This document shows, one piece after another, positions 54,904-64,000 of a stretch of 64,000 nucleotides of DNA (positions are counted from its first letter, which is position 1; every line of letters begins with the position of its first letter). The stretch comes from Gammaproteobacteria bacterium. GTDB lineage: Bacteria > Pseudomonadota > Gammaproteobacteria > DSM-16500. The translations under genes and the position numbers were made by a program. The stretch is from NCBI GenBank assembly GCA_031291175.1, contig JARLJO010000078.1:124001-188000 (forward strand), given 5' to 3'. The notes below the pieces were generated by a model. That model had not been told where the DNA came from. It ran no database searches and saw only the letters and a program-made list of their open reading frames with translations.

Positions 54904-54929
54904 CCCCTCTTATGAAACCATAAGAGGGG
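54904..54929 (-). terminator. Hairpin between DUF945 gene and aconitase, weak terminator
   Basis: CCCCTCTTAT-gaaacc-ATAAGAGGGG is a ten-pair stem in the 64-base gap. On the minus strand only a short T run follows; partial readthrough into the aconitase gene is likely. Confidence 0.5.
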
Positions 54930-54940
54930 AGGCTTTTTTC

Positions 54941-57184
54941 TTAGTGAATCGGGGCTGGGGTAGTGGCAGGTACAGAATTGGATGGAGCAGGAACAGAAAC
55001 TGGCGCGGGCTGCGGCGGCATTGGCGCATTTGCCGATGGTAGCGGTTGTGTTGTTGGTGTTGGTGTTGGTGCTGGCGTTGGCATGCCAGAGACGCCGGGT
55101 TGTTGTGGCGCCGGCATTCCTGGCGCGGCAGGCTGTTGCGCTGGCATTGGCATACGGGGTTGTTCGGCAGGCGCCGGCATGCCGGTCGCACCCGGTTGAC
55201 CCGGAGCAGGATGCACACCCATTGCACCAGCTGGTTGCTGTAATGGTATAGCAGGAGCAGCAGGAGCACCTCTTTTAGGAATGTCGAATGGCACACCGTT
55301 TATTTTTAAAGCGCCATGATCAAAAGTCACCACAGAAGAGTAGCCCTTGCTATCATGAGTGATATAACCTTTTTCTATATTAGAATCGATGAACTTTTTC
55401 ACTTTATCCAGAGTGGTCATCTTGGCAGTTTGCGCGCCGGAAGAAGCGGTGTCGGTAGTATCCTCACCTTTTAGTTGCAAATAGGCTTTTGATAACAGAT
55501 CAGCCACATTCAGCGTCACTGCATTCGAAGTCGCTAAATTTTTCACAAATGCCGAAAAGATAGAGTCATCCAAATTTTGAGACAGCAATAAAATTAATCT
55601 TGTTGCTGTAGCAGATGAAATATAACCTTTTGCTGCCAATGCATTCACTCTATCTTGTAAATCTTGATCATCAGTCACGGGCTTTGCAAAAATGGCTGCG
55701 AGATCTTTAGCACGATCATCTTCAATTTTAGCGTACTGTGTATTTAAGTAAGCGGCAGCTGCCGTTGTCACTTGTTGTCTTGCCAAGCCTTGCTGAACAT
55801 TCAAACTAAACAAACCCGTAGTAGAATGAGTTTTTAATGCAAACAAGATACCGTCACGCCCCGATGCACTTAATTGTTTTTGACTGACGAACAGATCTAT
55901 TTGTTTTTTGAAATCAGCAGTATCTTGTTCTGTGTTATGAGGACCTACTGCAGCAGGCGTTGCAGCTAATTTTTTCGCGTTAGCTGCGGCAGCGGCATCC
56001 ATTTGTTCTGCGATTTTTTGCAATACCTGGTCCATTAACGAATCTGCGACATGCACCTCAACCTGTAAATTAACGTTATGGGTGAACTCCATCGCATTGG
56101 TTGGCAATGGTACCTCAGTAGGCCAAAACGCTTTACCTTTCGATACCAAATTACCGTAAGGTGTTGAAAACTGCATATCTTGCGACAGGCTCATCCCTTT
56201 TGTCACAATATGATAGGCCTCACCATTCAATGCTGACAGCATAGCGGCATTCGGAGTGAGCCCACGGGAGACAGCGTTTGCTCTTGCTAAAAATACAGCG
56301 CCTTCTAATTTTCTCAGTGCGCTCATATCTAAATTTTCCACATCAACATTCAACGCTAGCGGACCAAATGCAAAATCACCAATCGTAAACTTATTAAATG
56401 CTATTTTAAACTTGGAGTTGATGACACTCGCCGAATCCGGCATCACCGAAAATGCAAAACTGATGTCTGCTATGTCAATTTTTTTACCATTACCGTTGAG
56501 AGAAAGACGAGGCGTCGAAAAAGCGAATGATTTATCACAACCGACTGATGACTTGCACTGAAGCGCTATATGCGTCGTGACATTTTGCAAGCTGAAGCTA
56601 TCACCCTGCTTCAGCTGTAATAACAGTGGCTTAATAGTGAGATCAGAAGCAATACCATTCGCTCCCAACATATTCAATGCGCCCTCAGCACCCTGCCACG
56701 CCACTTTCACTGGGGCCTTATTCGTTGTCACGAAATTGACAGGCACAATATCAAGCCTGGTTATCATTTTTCCGTTAAAAAATATAAAGGTGTCTAAATT
56801 AACCTGTGGGGCAGATTCCACATTTAAATAAAGATAAGTCAGAAATTCAGGATCAGCACTTAATTGCGTTTTTATCTCAGCGGCAAGATAAGTCCAGCCT
56901 GTTAGAGCATCATGAATATAAGGACCGTGAATAATATGTTGATTTACCCATATACCCACCGTGGGATGGGGGGCGGTTGGATCCGTGATATGCAATTTCA
57001 CATTTGAGCTTAACCAACCTAGGCGGTATTGGACAACTTGCAATTTGCGGGTACCGAAATTGAATTTTGCCAAATTCTGGAGATATGCTTTCCGGAAATA
57101 ATAGCCATCTATCCAAGGCACTACCGCGATACCCGCTAAAATGACCACAAGGATAAAAACAAGAACGTATTTAAGCATACGCAT
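54941..57184 (-). CDS. DUF945 (YdgA-like) family protein with Pro/Ala-rich C-terminal tail
   Basis: A 747-residue protein with an N-terminal membrane anchor or signal (MLKYVLVFILVVILAGIAVV) followed by PWIDGYYFRKAYLQNLAKFNFG and VVQYRLGWLSSNVKL, typical of the YdgA/DUF945 family (the YRLGWLSS element). The large body is periplasmic. From residue ~655 the sequence becomes Pro, Ala, Gln and Met-rich, with degenerate repeats such as GMPAPAEQ and GMPTPAPTPTPTT, probably a spacer crossing the cell wall. The function of the family is not established; in E. coli YdgA is inner-membrane associated. AAGGAAG precedes the ATG at 57184. Confidence 0.82.
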   Translation of the reverse strand: MRMLKYVLVFILVVILAGIAVVPWIDGYYFRKAYLQNLAKFNFGTRKLQVVQYRLGWLSSNVKLHITDPTAPHPTVGIWVNQHIIHGPYIHDALTGWTYLAAEIKTQLSADPEFLTYLYLNVESAPQVNLDTFIFFNGKMITRLDIVPVNFVTTNKAPVKVAWQGAEGALNMLGANGIASDLTIKPLLLQLKQGDSFSLQNVTTHIALQCKSSVGCDKSFAFSTPRLSLNGNGKKIDIADISFAFSVMPDSASVINSKFKIAFNKFTIGDFAFGPLALNVDVENLDMSALRKLEGAVFLARANAVSRGLTPNAAMLSALNGEAYHIVTKGMSLSQDMQFSTPYGNLVSKGKAFWPTEVPLPTNAMEFTHNVNLQVEVHVADSLMDQVLQKIAEQMDAAAAANAKKLAATPAAVGPHNTEQDTADFKKQIDLFVSQKQLSASGRDGILFALKTHSTTGLFSLNVQQGLARQQVTTAAAAYLNTQYAKIEDDRAKDLAAIFAKPVTDDQDLQDRVNALAAKGYISSATATRLILLLSQNLDDSIFSAFVKNLATSNAVTLNVADLLSKAYLQLKGEDTTDTASSGAQTAKMTTLDKVKKFIDSNIEKGYITHDSKGYSSVVTFDHGALKINGVPFDIPKRGAPAAPAIPLQQPAGAMGVHPAPGQPGATGMPAPAEQPRMPMPAQQPAAPGMPAPQQPGVSGMPTPAPTPTPTTQPLPSANAPMPPQPAPVSVPAPSNSVPATTPAPIH

Positions 57185-57259
57185 TGTAGTGCTTCCTTTT
57201 CAGATAGAGTTTAGTTAATTATATCACAAACCAATAACCCGCCGGATCCCACTTTTCTT

Positions 57260-59200
57260 TTATTCTTCAATGGGCAAGCGATTGTTAATAAGATTATCAA
57301 CCACATCAGGATCAGCCAAAGTTGAAACATCACCTAGCTCATTTAGGTCATTATTGGCGATTTTGCGCAATAATCGACGCATGATTTTTCCAGAACGGGT
57401 TTTGGGCAAAGCATCAGCCCATTGCACATAGCCAATCGTTGCGACCGCGCCAATATGAGTGCGGACTTTTTTTATTAATTCATTTTTTAAGGCATCGGTT
57501 GGCTTAATACCCGACTTTGGTGTGACAAAAGCATAAATACTATGTCCTTTGATGGCATCTGGCACTTCAACGACAGCCGCTTCAGATACGGAAGGATGTT
57601 GTAAAATCGCGCTCTCCACTTCCCCTGTTCCAATTCTGTGGCCAGCAATTTTAATCACATCATCATTGCGACCAGTAATCCAAAAATAGCCTTCATTATC
57701 GCGCCGCGCATCATCCCCGGTTAAATACTTACCTGGAAATTCAGCAAAATACGCGGCGACAAAACGTTCGCGATTTTTATAAACCGTTTGCAACATGCCG
57801 GGCCATGGCTGTCGGATAATTAACTTGCCCATCTGGTTATCAGCCACTTCATTGCCTTTATCATCCACAATGGCGGCTACCACACCGAAAAAAGGCCAAG
57901 CAGCAGAGCCTGGTTTCAGCGGTGTCGCACCCGGTAATGGACTTAATAGAATGCCTCCTGTTTCCGTTTGCCACCAGGTGTCGACAATGGGACAACGACT
58001 GTTCCCCACTACTGTGTAATACCATTCCCACACATCGGCACTGATAGGCTCACCCACTGTTCCCAATAATTTTAAACTTTCCCGCTGGGTTCGCGTTACC
58101 CAATCATTACCCTCTCGACGCAAAGCACGAATAGCAGTAGGTGCTGTGTAGAAAATATTTACCTTGTATTTGTCTATCACATTCCAATAACGGGAAAAAT
58201 CAGGATAATGCGGCACGCCTTCAAAAATCAAAGTCGTGGCACCATTGAGCAGAGGGCCATAAACCGCATAGGTATGCCCAGTAATCCAACCGACATCCGC
58301 CGTGCACCAAAAAATTTCGCCGTCATGATAATCAAAAATATAATGATGCGTGATGGCAGCATAAACAAGATATCCGCCGGTGCTGTGCAAAATACCTTTG
58401 GGCTGCCCTGTTGAGCCCGAGGTATAAAGCACAAATAAAGGATCTTCTGCATCAATCATCTCAGGGGGACACTGGCTTTCTGCCTGCGCCATTAAATCTT
58501 GATACCAGGCATCGCGACCTTCTGTCCATGAGACTTCGTTTGCCGTGCGCTTGACTACAATCACACTACGGACTTGCCGACAATCCATCAATGCCTCATC
58601 CACATTTTGTTTCAGCGGAATGGTTTTCCCGCCGCGCAAGCCTTCATTGGCGGTAATGACCAGCTGGCAATCCGCATCATTAATACGAGCCTTTAGAGAA
58701 TCGGCTGAAAAACCACCAAACACAACGGAATGGATTGCGCCAATACGAGCACACGCTAACATCGCAACCACGGCTTCAGGGATCATGGGTAAGTAAATAC
58801 AAACACGATCGCCCTTTTTAATGTGTTGTTTTTTTAATACATTGGCAAATCGACTGACTTCGGAATGAAGCTCAGCGTAAGTGATATGACGCGTCTCTTT
58901 CGGATCATCGCCTTCCCAAATAATGGCGGTTTGTTTGGCGCGCTTTTCTAAATGTCGGTCTAAACAATTATAGGCAGCATTGAGCTTTGCATTTTTAAAC
59001 CATCCGGTGTTCAGTTTTTCCAAATCACCGCTGCACACCTCATCCCACGGCTTAAACCACGTGACAAATTTTTGAGCCTGCTCGCTCCAGAAATTCTGCG
59101 GGTCTTTGATAGAGCGCTCATAAAGTTGTCGATACTGGGGCTCTGTAAGATGCGTTTGACGTAAAAATTCTGCCGAAATTGGATGAATTGTATCTGACAT
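57260..59200 (-). CDS. acs: Acetyl-CoA synthetase (AMP-forming)
   Basis: Activates acetate to acetyl-CoA. From ATG 59200 (AAGGA eight bases upstream; in-frame starts up to 59245 are less likely) it is 646 residues, typical for Acs. Motifs: VVFGGFSADSLKARINDADC, the ATP loop LYTSGSTGQPKGILH, WCTADVGWITGHTY, TWWQTETGGILLSPLPGA, and near the C-terminus KTRSGKIMRRLLRKIA with the Lys whose acetylation controls Acs. No pat/cobB-like gene is adjacent. Confidence 0.96.
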   Translation of the reverse strand: MSDTIHPISAEFLRQTHLTEPQYRQLYERSIKDPQNFWSEQAQKFVTWFKPWDEVCSGDLEKLNTGWFKNAKLNAAYNCLDRHLEKRAKQTAIIWEGDDPKETRHITYAELHSEVSRFANVLKKQHIKKGDRVCIYLPMIPEAVVAMLACARIGAIHSVVFGGFSADSLKARINDADCQLVITANEGLRGGKTIPLKQNVDEALMDCRQVRSVIVVKRTANEVSWTEGRDAWYQDLMAQAESQCPPEMIDAEDPLFVLYTSGSTGQPKGILHSTGGYLVYAAITHHYIFDYHDGEIFWCTADVGWITGHTYAVYGPLLNGATTLIFEGVPHYPDFSRYWNVIDKYKVNIFYTAPTAIRALRREGNDWVTRTQRESLKLLGTVGEPISADVWEWYYTVVGNSRCPIVDTWWQTETGGILLSPLPGATPLKPGSAAWPFFGVVAAIVDDKGNEVADNQMGKLIIRQPWPGMLQTVYKNRERFVAAYFAEFPGKYLTGDDARRDNEGYFWITGRNDDVIKIAGHRIGTGEVESAILQHPSVSEAAVVEVPDAIKGHSIYAFVTPKSGIKPTDALKNELIKKVRTHIGAVATIGYVQWADALPKTRSGKIMRRLLRKIANNDLNELGDVSTLADPDVVDNLINNRLPIEE

Positions 59201-59317
59201 AAACAAATCCTTGTTAGTATGCATTTTGAGTGGTGAAAATATCATGTAAATTAATTACTGTCATGCAAGGCTAGATATTCGGTATCATAGAAGACCAATT
59301 CTTTGAGACTAGCGACC

Positions 59318-59848
59318 ATGAAGCGTAATTACGATTTGCTGGTTTTTTTCATCCCCATTGCGCTTTTCGCTATCTTGGTGTTTTTTCTCAAATCACCCGG
59401 CACACCGCCTTTTAATCTGGATCAAAAATCACTACCGTCTTTTCAAACGACCAATCTTTTAGCCGGCGATCAATTTTTTACCGACCAAACGCTTTCCGGC
59501 CATCTTTCGCTACTGGTTGTCTGGGCATCCTGGTGCCCACCCTGCCGCCTGGAAAATCCCACTCTCATGCGGATTAAGGAAAAATATCATATCTCCATGT
59601 ATGGCCTTGACCTAAAAGACAACCCGGAAGACGCACGTCGCTTTTTAACGGAATTTGGCAATCCTTTTGTTAGCATTGGCGTGGACCCCAACGGCATTAT
59701 TGCCCACAAACTCGGCGTCTATGGCACGCCTGAATCTTTTTTAGTAGATAGCCATGGCATCATTCGTTATATTCACCTCGGCATGATGACCGAAGCTATT
59801 TGGGATGAAGAAGTGCAACCCTTAGTCGAGCAATATGGCAGCCCTTAA
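59318..59848 (+). CDS. CcmG/DsbE-like membrane-anchored thioredoxin
   Basis: A 176-residue protein with one N-terminal membrane anchor (LLVFFIPIALFAILVFFLKS) and a periplasmic thioredoxin domain: LVVWASWCPPCRLENP holds the CPPC active site, VYGTPESFLVDSHGIIRY the cis-Pro and strand of CcmG. CcmG reduces apocytochrome c thiols before heme attachment. No other ccm gene is adjacent, so the name is by resemblance. ATG 59318 has only a weak ribosome site; TTG/other starts just upstream at 59303 are possible. Confidence 0.83.
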   Translation: MKRNYDLLVFFIPIALFAILVFFLKSPGTPPFNLDQKSLPSFQTTNLLAGDQFFTDQTLSGHLSLLVVWASWCPPCRLENPTLMRIKEKYHISMYGLDLKDNPEDARRFLTEFGNPFVSIGVDPNGIIAHKLGVYGTPESFLVDSHGIIRYIHLGMMTEAIWDEEVQPLVEQYGSP

Positions 59849-59889
59849 AAAACGAACATTTATGGTAAACTATTCAATTCGACAAGGAA

Positions 59890-60699
59890 ATGGCCGGTAA
59901 AATGAATAATAATGCAACCGCCTGGTGGGGCACTTTTCAGTTTCAGGAAAAACAAGCTCTCTTCTGGGAGATTGGTCCCTTACTGCTGGGCATCGAAAGG
60001 TTTTCGGAAGAATGGCGCATCGCCAGCAATTCATCTGAGTCACGCGAAAAAATGGATATTAAAGTGGCAATGACGGATATCGCCAAATTTTTGCGCGATA
60101 ATTTGCAGTTCAGACGTCATGTTTTTAAACACACGGATGCCAGCATTACGTTGACGCCCATGCTTGCCGATAGACCACAAGTCACCCGCGCCGAAGTCCC
60201 TTTTTATTTGCCGCCTGGCGAGCAAGTGACCATTTACGTGAGCTCCCCGGTCTGGGTTCACATTGAAGCCAATGACAATAAAGTTGCGATTGATGAAATC
60301 CCTACGTTACGACTTTCTGACACCTGGTATGGGCCTAACACCCGCGAAGGTGAATTATGCTATTCGAGCTCCACTTTTTGTCGAACCAATTTAAATGAAC
60401 TCACGGTACGGCCCCATCGCATCATCAGCCCTGTGATTATTCAGAATAATGCTAAACATCCCCTGTTATTAGATCGTGTCAGCTTACCCATGCCTTATTT
60501 ATCGGTATTTGCTGATGAAAACAATAATCTTTGGACTGAGGAGATCATTGTGAAGAATGAACCTCATCACAAACACACTGTAAGACACGGCAAAGGTGCT
60601 CCCAGCATAGCACCGCTCGCAACGCTAATAGGACCACCCCGTTTAAACTTAAAAACGTCTAATTTGATTACCTTATTTTATAGCTTATTGACGGAATAA
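59890..60699 (+). CDS. DUF432-like protein paired with an MscS channel
   Basis: A 269-residue soluble protein with mostly beta-strand composition: WWGTFQFQEKQALFWEIGPL, EVPFYLPPGEQVTIYVSSPVW, RLSDTWYGPNTREGELCYSS and LTVRPHRIISPVIIQNNA. The pairing with an MscS gene directly downstream (the gene ends one base before the MscS ATG) and the W-G-P-N-T-x-x-G-E-L-x-Y core agree with DUF432 proteins, which occur next to mechanosensitive channels. The function is unknown; a channel accessory or sensing partner is a reasonable guess. The in-frame ATG 59902 (MNN) may be the true start. Confidence 0.65.
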   Translation: MAGKMNNNATAWWGTFQFQEKQALFWEIGPLLLGIERFSEEWRIASNSSESREKMDIKVAMTDIAKFLRDNLQFRRHVFKHTDASITLTPMLADRPQVTRAEVPFYLPPGEQVTIYVSSPVWVHIEANDNKVAIDEIPTLRLSDTWYGPNTREGELCYSSSTFCRTNLNELTVRPHRIISPVIIQNNAKHPLLLDRVSLPMPYLSVFADENNNLWTEEIIVKNEPHHKHTVRHGKGAPSIAPLATLIGPPRLNLKTSNLITLFYSLLTE

Positions 60700-61587
60700 A
60701 TGATGATTAACAAATTTGAAACGTTTCTACAGCTGGATATTGAACCCGTCGTTCGCGCCACCCTTTTAATGGTGACCGGTTATTTTACAGCTCGCATATT
60801 AAGCGCCAGCGCAGTGAAAGCCGCGATAAAACACATGTCACCGCAACAAACCATGTTACTGCGTCGAGTCACTTTTTACTTTATCATCGCGATATTCGCG
60901 GCCTCTGCTATTCAGCACTTAGGGTTTCATATCGGCGCATTGCTGGGGGCTGCGGGCATATTAACGGTTGCGATTGGTATCGCCTCTCAAACATCAATGT
61001 CAAATATCATCAGCGGTATTTTTATGATTGGCGAAAAACCTTTTGAGGTGGGACACACGATTAAAGTGGATCAGATGCAAGGTGAAATTTTGTCGATTGA
61101 TTTATTATCTGTACGCATTCGCACACAAGATAATATGATGGTGCGCATACCAAACGAGATGCTAATCAAATCTTCTATCACGAATTTATCATTCTTCCCC
61201 ATCCGGCGCGCAGATTTGAAAATCAGCGTGGATTACAAAGAAGATTTACCCAAAGTGAAAAAAGTCTTACTGGATGTGGCGACCAAAAACCCATTGAGCC
61301 TGATGGAACCAAAACCCTTGTTACAAATTCTCGATTTTGGCGAATCAGGTGTGGATTTGCAGTTTTCGGTCTGGAGCACGAAAATCAATTTTATTGATCT
61401 GAAAAACACGATGTATGCTGAAATTAAACAGGCTTTTCATGACTTAAACATTGAGATGGCATCCACTAGCCGCGCCTTGTTTATTGGCGGACAATCAGGG
61501 CCTTTAACAGTCCAATTTGTCAGTCCGCATGAAGAGGCAAAGAATCCTCGAACGATGAAAGAAATGCATGAAATCACCCCCGCATGA
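60700..61587 (+). CDS. Small-conductance mechanosensitive channel, MscS family
   Basis: A 295-residue channel protein with three N-terminal membrane segments and a C-terminal beta/alpha vestibule. The pore helix and following signature read GAAGILTVAIGIASQTSMSNIISGI then EKPFEVGHTIKV, matching the MscS TM3 and beta domain (the Gly/Ala pattern and the E-x-P-F-x-V-G-D/H). It releases solutes on hypo-osmotic shock. It follows the DUF432-like gene without a gap, so the two are co-expressed. Confidence 0.9.
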   Translation: MMINKFETFLQLDIEPVVRATLLMVTGYFTARILSASAVKAAIKHMSPQQTMLLRRVTFYFIIAIFAASAIQHLGFHIGALLGAAGILTVAIGIASQTSMSNIISGIFMIGEKPFEVGHTIKVDQMQGEILSIDLLSVRIRTQDNMMVRIPNEMLIKSSITNLSFFPIRRADLKISVDYKEDLPKVKKVLLDVATKNPLSLMEPKPLLQILDFGESGVDLQFSVWSTKINFIDLKNTMYAEIKQAFHDLNIEMASTSRALFIGGQSGPLTVQFVSPHEEAKNPRTMKEMHEITPA

Positions 61588-61665
61588 AGTGCGTGGGCAA
61601 CCTTATTAGAAATTTAAATAAAATCATGCACTAACGTTAAATTAGGCATCAGAATAGGACTATTT

Positions 61666-62094
61666 ATGAAACAACACCCTGTCATTGGTTGGCGAGAATG
61701 GCTCTCTTTACCTGAATTGGGTATTGATAAAATTAAGGCCAAGGTAGATACTGGCGCCCGTACATCCGCCCTACATGCGTTTGCCTTAAGGACCTTTAAA
61801 GAAGGCAATCAAGATCGCATCTCTTTTGATATGCATCCCTTACAGCATAATACGACTAAAGTACTAACGTGTACGGCTGATGTCATTGATTTACGCTGGG
61901 TCTCTGACTCCGGCGGCCATAGGGAAGAGCGTTACGTGATCCGCACGCCCGTCCTGATTGGAGAACAAATTTGGCCTATTGAAATTACGCTGACGGAGCG
62001 AGATACCATGTTATTTCGCATGCTTTTAGGCAGAAGCGCTATTCGTCAACGCTTTTGGGTTAACCCAGCAAGATCGTTTATCACAACAAAATAA
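61666..62094 (+). CDS. rimB: RimK-associated retropepsin-like protease (RimB, DUF785)
   Basis: A 142-residue single-domain protein annotated in many genomes as ATP-dependent zinc protease. [14 protein letters not shown] and [17 protein letters not shown] contain the D-T-G-A aspartic-type catalytic loop; the end [16 protein letters not shown] is also typical. It is thought to trim glutamates added by RimK. rimK follows after 14 bases, confirming the association. Confidence 0.9.
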   Translation: MKQHPVIGWREWLSLPELGIDKIKAKVDTGARTSALHAFALRTFKEGNQDRISFDMHPLQHNTTKVLTCTADVIDLRWVSDSGGHREERYVIRTPVLIGEQIWPIEITLTERDTMLFRMLLGRSAIRQRFWVNPARSFITTK

Positions 62095-62108
62095 CAAGGT
62101 TTGAACAT

Positions 62109-63017
62109 ATGAATATAGCTATCTTATCCAGAAAACGTGATTTGTATTCAACTCACCGCTTAGTAGAAGCGGCTAAATCACGCGGTCATCGCGCTGATGT
62201 GATTGATACATTGCGTTGCTACATGAACATCACGTCAGTCTCCCCAACCATTCATTATAAAGGTAACGAACTCCGTCATTACGATGCCGTGATTCCACGC
62301 ATTGGCGCATCCATTACTTTTTATGGTGCTGCGGTCGTAAGACAACTTGAAATGATGGGCGTGTTTTGTGTGAATGATTCTGTGGCCATTACCAGAGCCC
62401 GGGACAAATTACGTTCCTTGCAATTGCTTTCTAAAAAAGGCATTGGCATGCCAATTACTGGCTTTGCGCACTCACTGGATGAGATTCAAGATTTAATCAA
62501 GATGGCAGGCGGCGTGCCGTTGGTCATTAAGTTTTTAGAAGGCACCCAAGGTATTGGTGTAGTCCTGGTTGAAACGGCTAAAGCAGCCAGAAGCGTGATT
62601 GAAGCGTTCCTGGGCTTAAAAGTGAACATCATGGTACAAGAATATATTAAAGAATCCGCTGGTGCGGATGTGCGCTGCTTTGTGGTCGGCGATAAAGTCG
62701 TTGCGGCAATGAAGCGTCAATCTGAATCTCCAGAAGAGTTTCGTTCTAATTTGCATCGTGGCGGTATGGCGAGCGAAATTGAAATCACTGAAGAAGAACG
62801 CACCATGGCCATTCGCGCAGCGCATATTATTGGGCTGAACGTAGCGGGTGTGGATATCGTTCGATCAAACCGTGGGCCGCTGATCATTGAGGTCAATGCT
62901 TCACCGGGTCTTGAAGGCATTGAGAAAGCGACCGGCAAAGATGTTGCTGGCTCTATTATCGAGTTTATTGAACACAGCACAGAAAGTGAAAAAAATCGCG
63001 CAACAGGCAAAGGTTAA
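62109..63017 (+). CDS. rimK: Ribosomal protein S6 glutamate ligase (alpha-L-glutamate ligase)
   Basis: An ATP-grasp ligase of 302 residues that adds glutamates to the C-terminus of ribosomal protein S6. The N-terminal RimK domain has [27 protein letters not shown]; the ATP-grasp core has [43 protein letters not shown] (in parts) and the metal ligands in [12 protein letters not shown]. Encoded directly after rimB, with which it likely adjusts ribosome composition. Confidence 0.95.
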   Translation: MNIAILSRKRDLYSTHRLVEAAKSRGHRADVIDTLRCYMNITSVSPTIHYKGNELRHYDAVIPRIGASITFYGAAVVRQLEMMGVFCVNDSVAITRARDKLRSLQLLSKKGIGMPITGFAHSLDEIQDLIKMAGGVPLVIKFLEGTQGIGVVLVETAKAARSVIEAFLGLKVNIMVQEYIKESAGADVRCFVVGDKVVAAMKRQSESPEEFRSNLHRGGMASEIEITEEERTMAIRAAHIIGLNVAGVDIVRSNRGPLIIEVNASPGLEGIEKATGKDVAGSIIEFIEHSTESEKNRATGKG

Positions 63018-63082
63018 AAAATAAGGCAGGGTGTTTTTAGCTTAAAAGCACCCTGCACTTGTCTTCGCTTATCAATCTCGCT

Positions 63083-64000
63083 CTAATGCAAAATGGCTTT
63101 GAAGTCTGTCGCTAAACGCTGTAAATCCAGTTGATTCAAGAACAGTGAATAACACATCCACGCGCTTAATGCCGCGATATCCTGAAATTGTGGTGGCACG
63201 TATTTTGGCACCGTCACGATATTTTCTTCGACCAAGTCAGCGAGAATATGAATATCTTCTAGTGTGGTTTTTCCTAAAAATAGCAAAGGTATTTGATTAA
63301 CCAATCCGCGCTGCACTGCTAAACGGATATAGTTATAAATTAAAATGAATCCTTTGCTATAAGACAAATCTTTGGTGAAAGGGCCGCCATCTGGAGTACT
63401 ACCACGGAAAATGCGCGAAGCATTTTGGTAACTCACTTCCTCATCCAGGCCTTGCTCGCGGAAAAAATTAAACACATCCAAAAAATCCGCGCCATTTTCG
63501 GCAATATTAACCGCTTTAATGCGGTTGGTCAGGCGCTTTACGCGTCCTGGGTAAGATGAAAAGGTAAATACTTCCGCAATGATACCTAATCCTTCCTGTG
63601 TGATCGTGGAAGATGGGGGGCCTTTGCTCAAGAACGTGCAAACGGGTTGTGACATCCCATTTAGTGTTGTACCCAGATGTACCCAGCCTTCGTGAATTTC
63701 AAAAACGCGGATTTCACGCTCGCTGAACTTCAAACCTTCATGAATTTTAATCCGCTCAGCACCGGCAGAAGCATCCGCCAAAATACCATCGCTTAGCTCA
63801 ACTCGTACATGAGTACGATCGGAGAAATAAGCGCCTAAACGTTCGCTTAAAATCGCAACGGTTTGTTCGCTGGTATAGGATTTGATGTCAGCTTTTGTTG
63901 CGACTTGATCTTTAATATTTTCCAGAGTGCCCGAAACTACGGAAGCCAAATCTTTCAACGTGGGTGCGCCAATGTGAAAAGCGTCCTCAGAGCTACCGTA
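63083..64000 (-). CDS. QEGLA-motif (DUF1704, tyrosine carboxypeptidase-like) protein, N-terminus cut by window edge
   Basis: The frame runs off the right edge; 305 residues are seen, beginning YGSSEDAFHIGAP, so the start lies beyond 64000. The zinc-peptidase core is visible: HEGLKFSEREIRVFEIHEGWVHLGT, in parts, contains the HExxxH-type H-E-x-x-x-H, and TQEGLGIIAEVF is the QEGLA motif. The family was first named in bacteria as flavohemoglobin expression-modulating proteins; its eukaryotic members are tubulin tyrosine carboxypeptidases. It is convergent with rimK. In bacteria the substrate is not known to me; peptide or C-terminal residue removal is the family guess. The nearby RimB/RimK pair makes protein C-terminal editing a natural theme. 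Confidence 0.85.
   Translation of the reverse strand, partial: YGSSEDAFHIGAPTLKDLASVVSGTLENIKDQVATKADIKSYTSEQTVAILSERLGAYFSDRTHVRVELSDGILADASAGAERIKIHEGLKFSEREIRVFEIHEGWVHLGTTLNGMSQPVCTFLSKGPPSSTITQEGLGIIAEVFTFSSYPGRVKRLTNRIKAVNIAENGADFLDVFNFFREQGLDEEVSYQNASRIFRGSTPDGGPFTKDLSYSKGFILIYNYIRLAVQRGLVNQIPLLFLGKTTLEDIHILADLVEENIVTVPKYVPPQFQDIAALSAWMCYSLFLNQLDLQRLATDFKAILH

Overview
The window looks like chromosome of a gammaproteobacterium, most probably from the Legionellales (Coxiella/Aquicella/Berkiella type). The support is indirect: the gene order tRNA-fMet, rimP, nusA, infB, rbfA, truB, rpsO, pnp is the gammaproteobacterial arrangement; GC is moderate to low; and large coiled-coil or multi-membrane-segment proteins without known relatives sit beside housekeeping genes, as is common in host-associated Legionellales that secrete effectors. 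No secretion machinery is present here, so lifestyle is inference.

Layout. 1-9.9 kb is an accessory, AT-rich and partly decaying region: the truncated end of a membrane protein, an APH-like kinase, a POT peptide transporter, a cysteine-rich secreted protein, an amidohydrolase, several pseudogenes, and an AbiE-type toxin-antitoxin pair whose toxin gene carries an in-frame stop. A tRNA-Glu(CTC) closes it. 10-24.5 kb holds pcnB (apparently started at AUU), aroA, an ElaA acetyltransferase coupled to a TPR-methyltransferase, a GIN-domain lipoprotein, sppA and a CoxB/cytochrome c-like gene bracketed by two inverted MITE-like elements, a sulfurtransferase, two FUSC proteins and psd. 24.7-30.7 kb holds a CsrB/RsmZ-like small RNA candidate and two paralogous large coiled-coil proteins. 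30.8-35.4 kb holds ppa, trhO, hinT-folE-trpR and an aromatic amino acid permease preceded by what looks like a TrpR-type operator and a Trp-Trp leader peptide. 35.5-44.5 kb is the transcription/translation cluster. 44.9-59.2 kb is mostly minus-strand metabolism: aroE, a DsbA-like protein, an operon of FAD oxidoreductase, aldo/keto reductase, cca and an unknown membrane protein, then glutaryl-CoA dehydrogenase, aconitase, a DUF945 protein and acs. 59.3-64 kb has a CcmG-like thioredoxin, a DUF432-like protein with an MscS channel, a RimB-like protease, RimK and the end of a QEGLA-family protein.

Functional links: RNA end processing and decay (pcnB, cca, pnp, trhO) and initiation (infB, rbfA, rimP, tRNA-fMet) are well represented; aroA and aroE serve aromatic synthesis while trpR plus the permease suggest tryptophan-responsive uptake; aconitase, acs and gcdH feed acetyl-CoA and the TCA cycle. 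Intergenic spaces are rich in long palindromic repeats of at least six kinds. All calls come from reading the sequence; no database search was possible.
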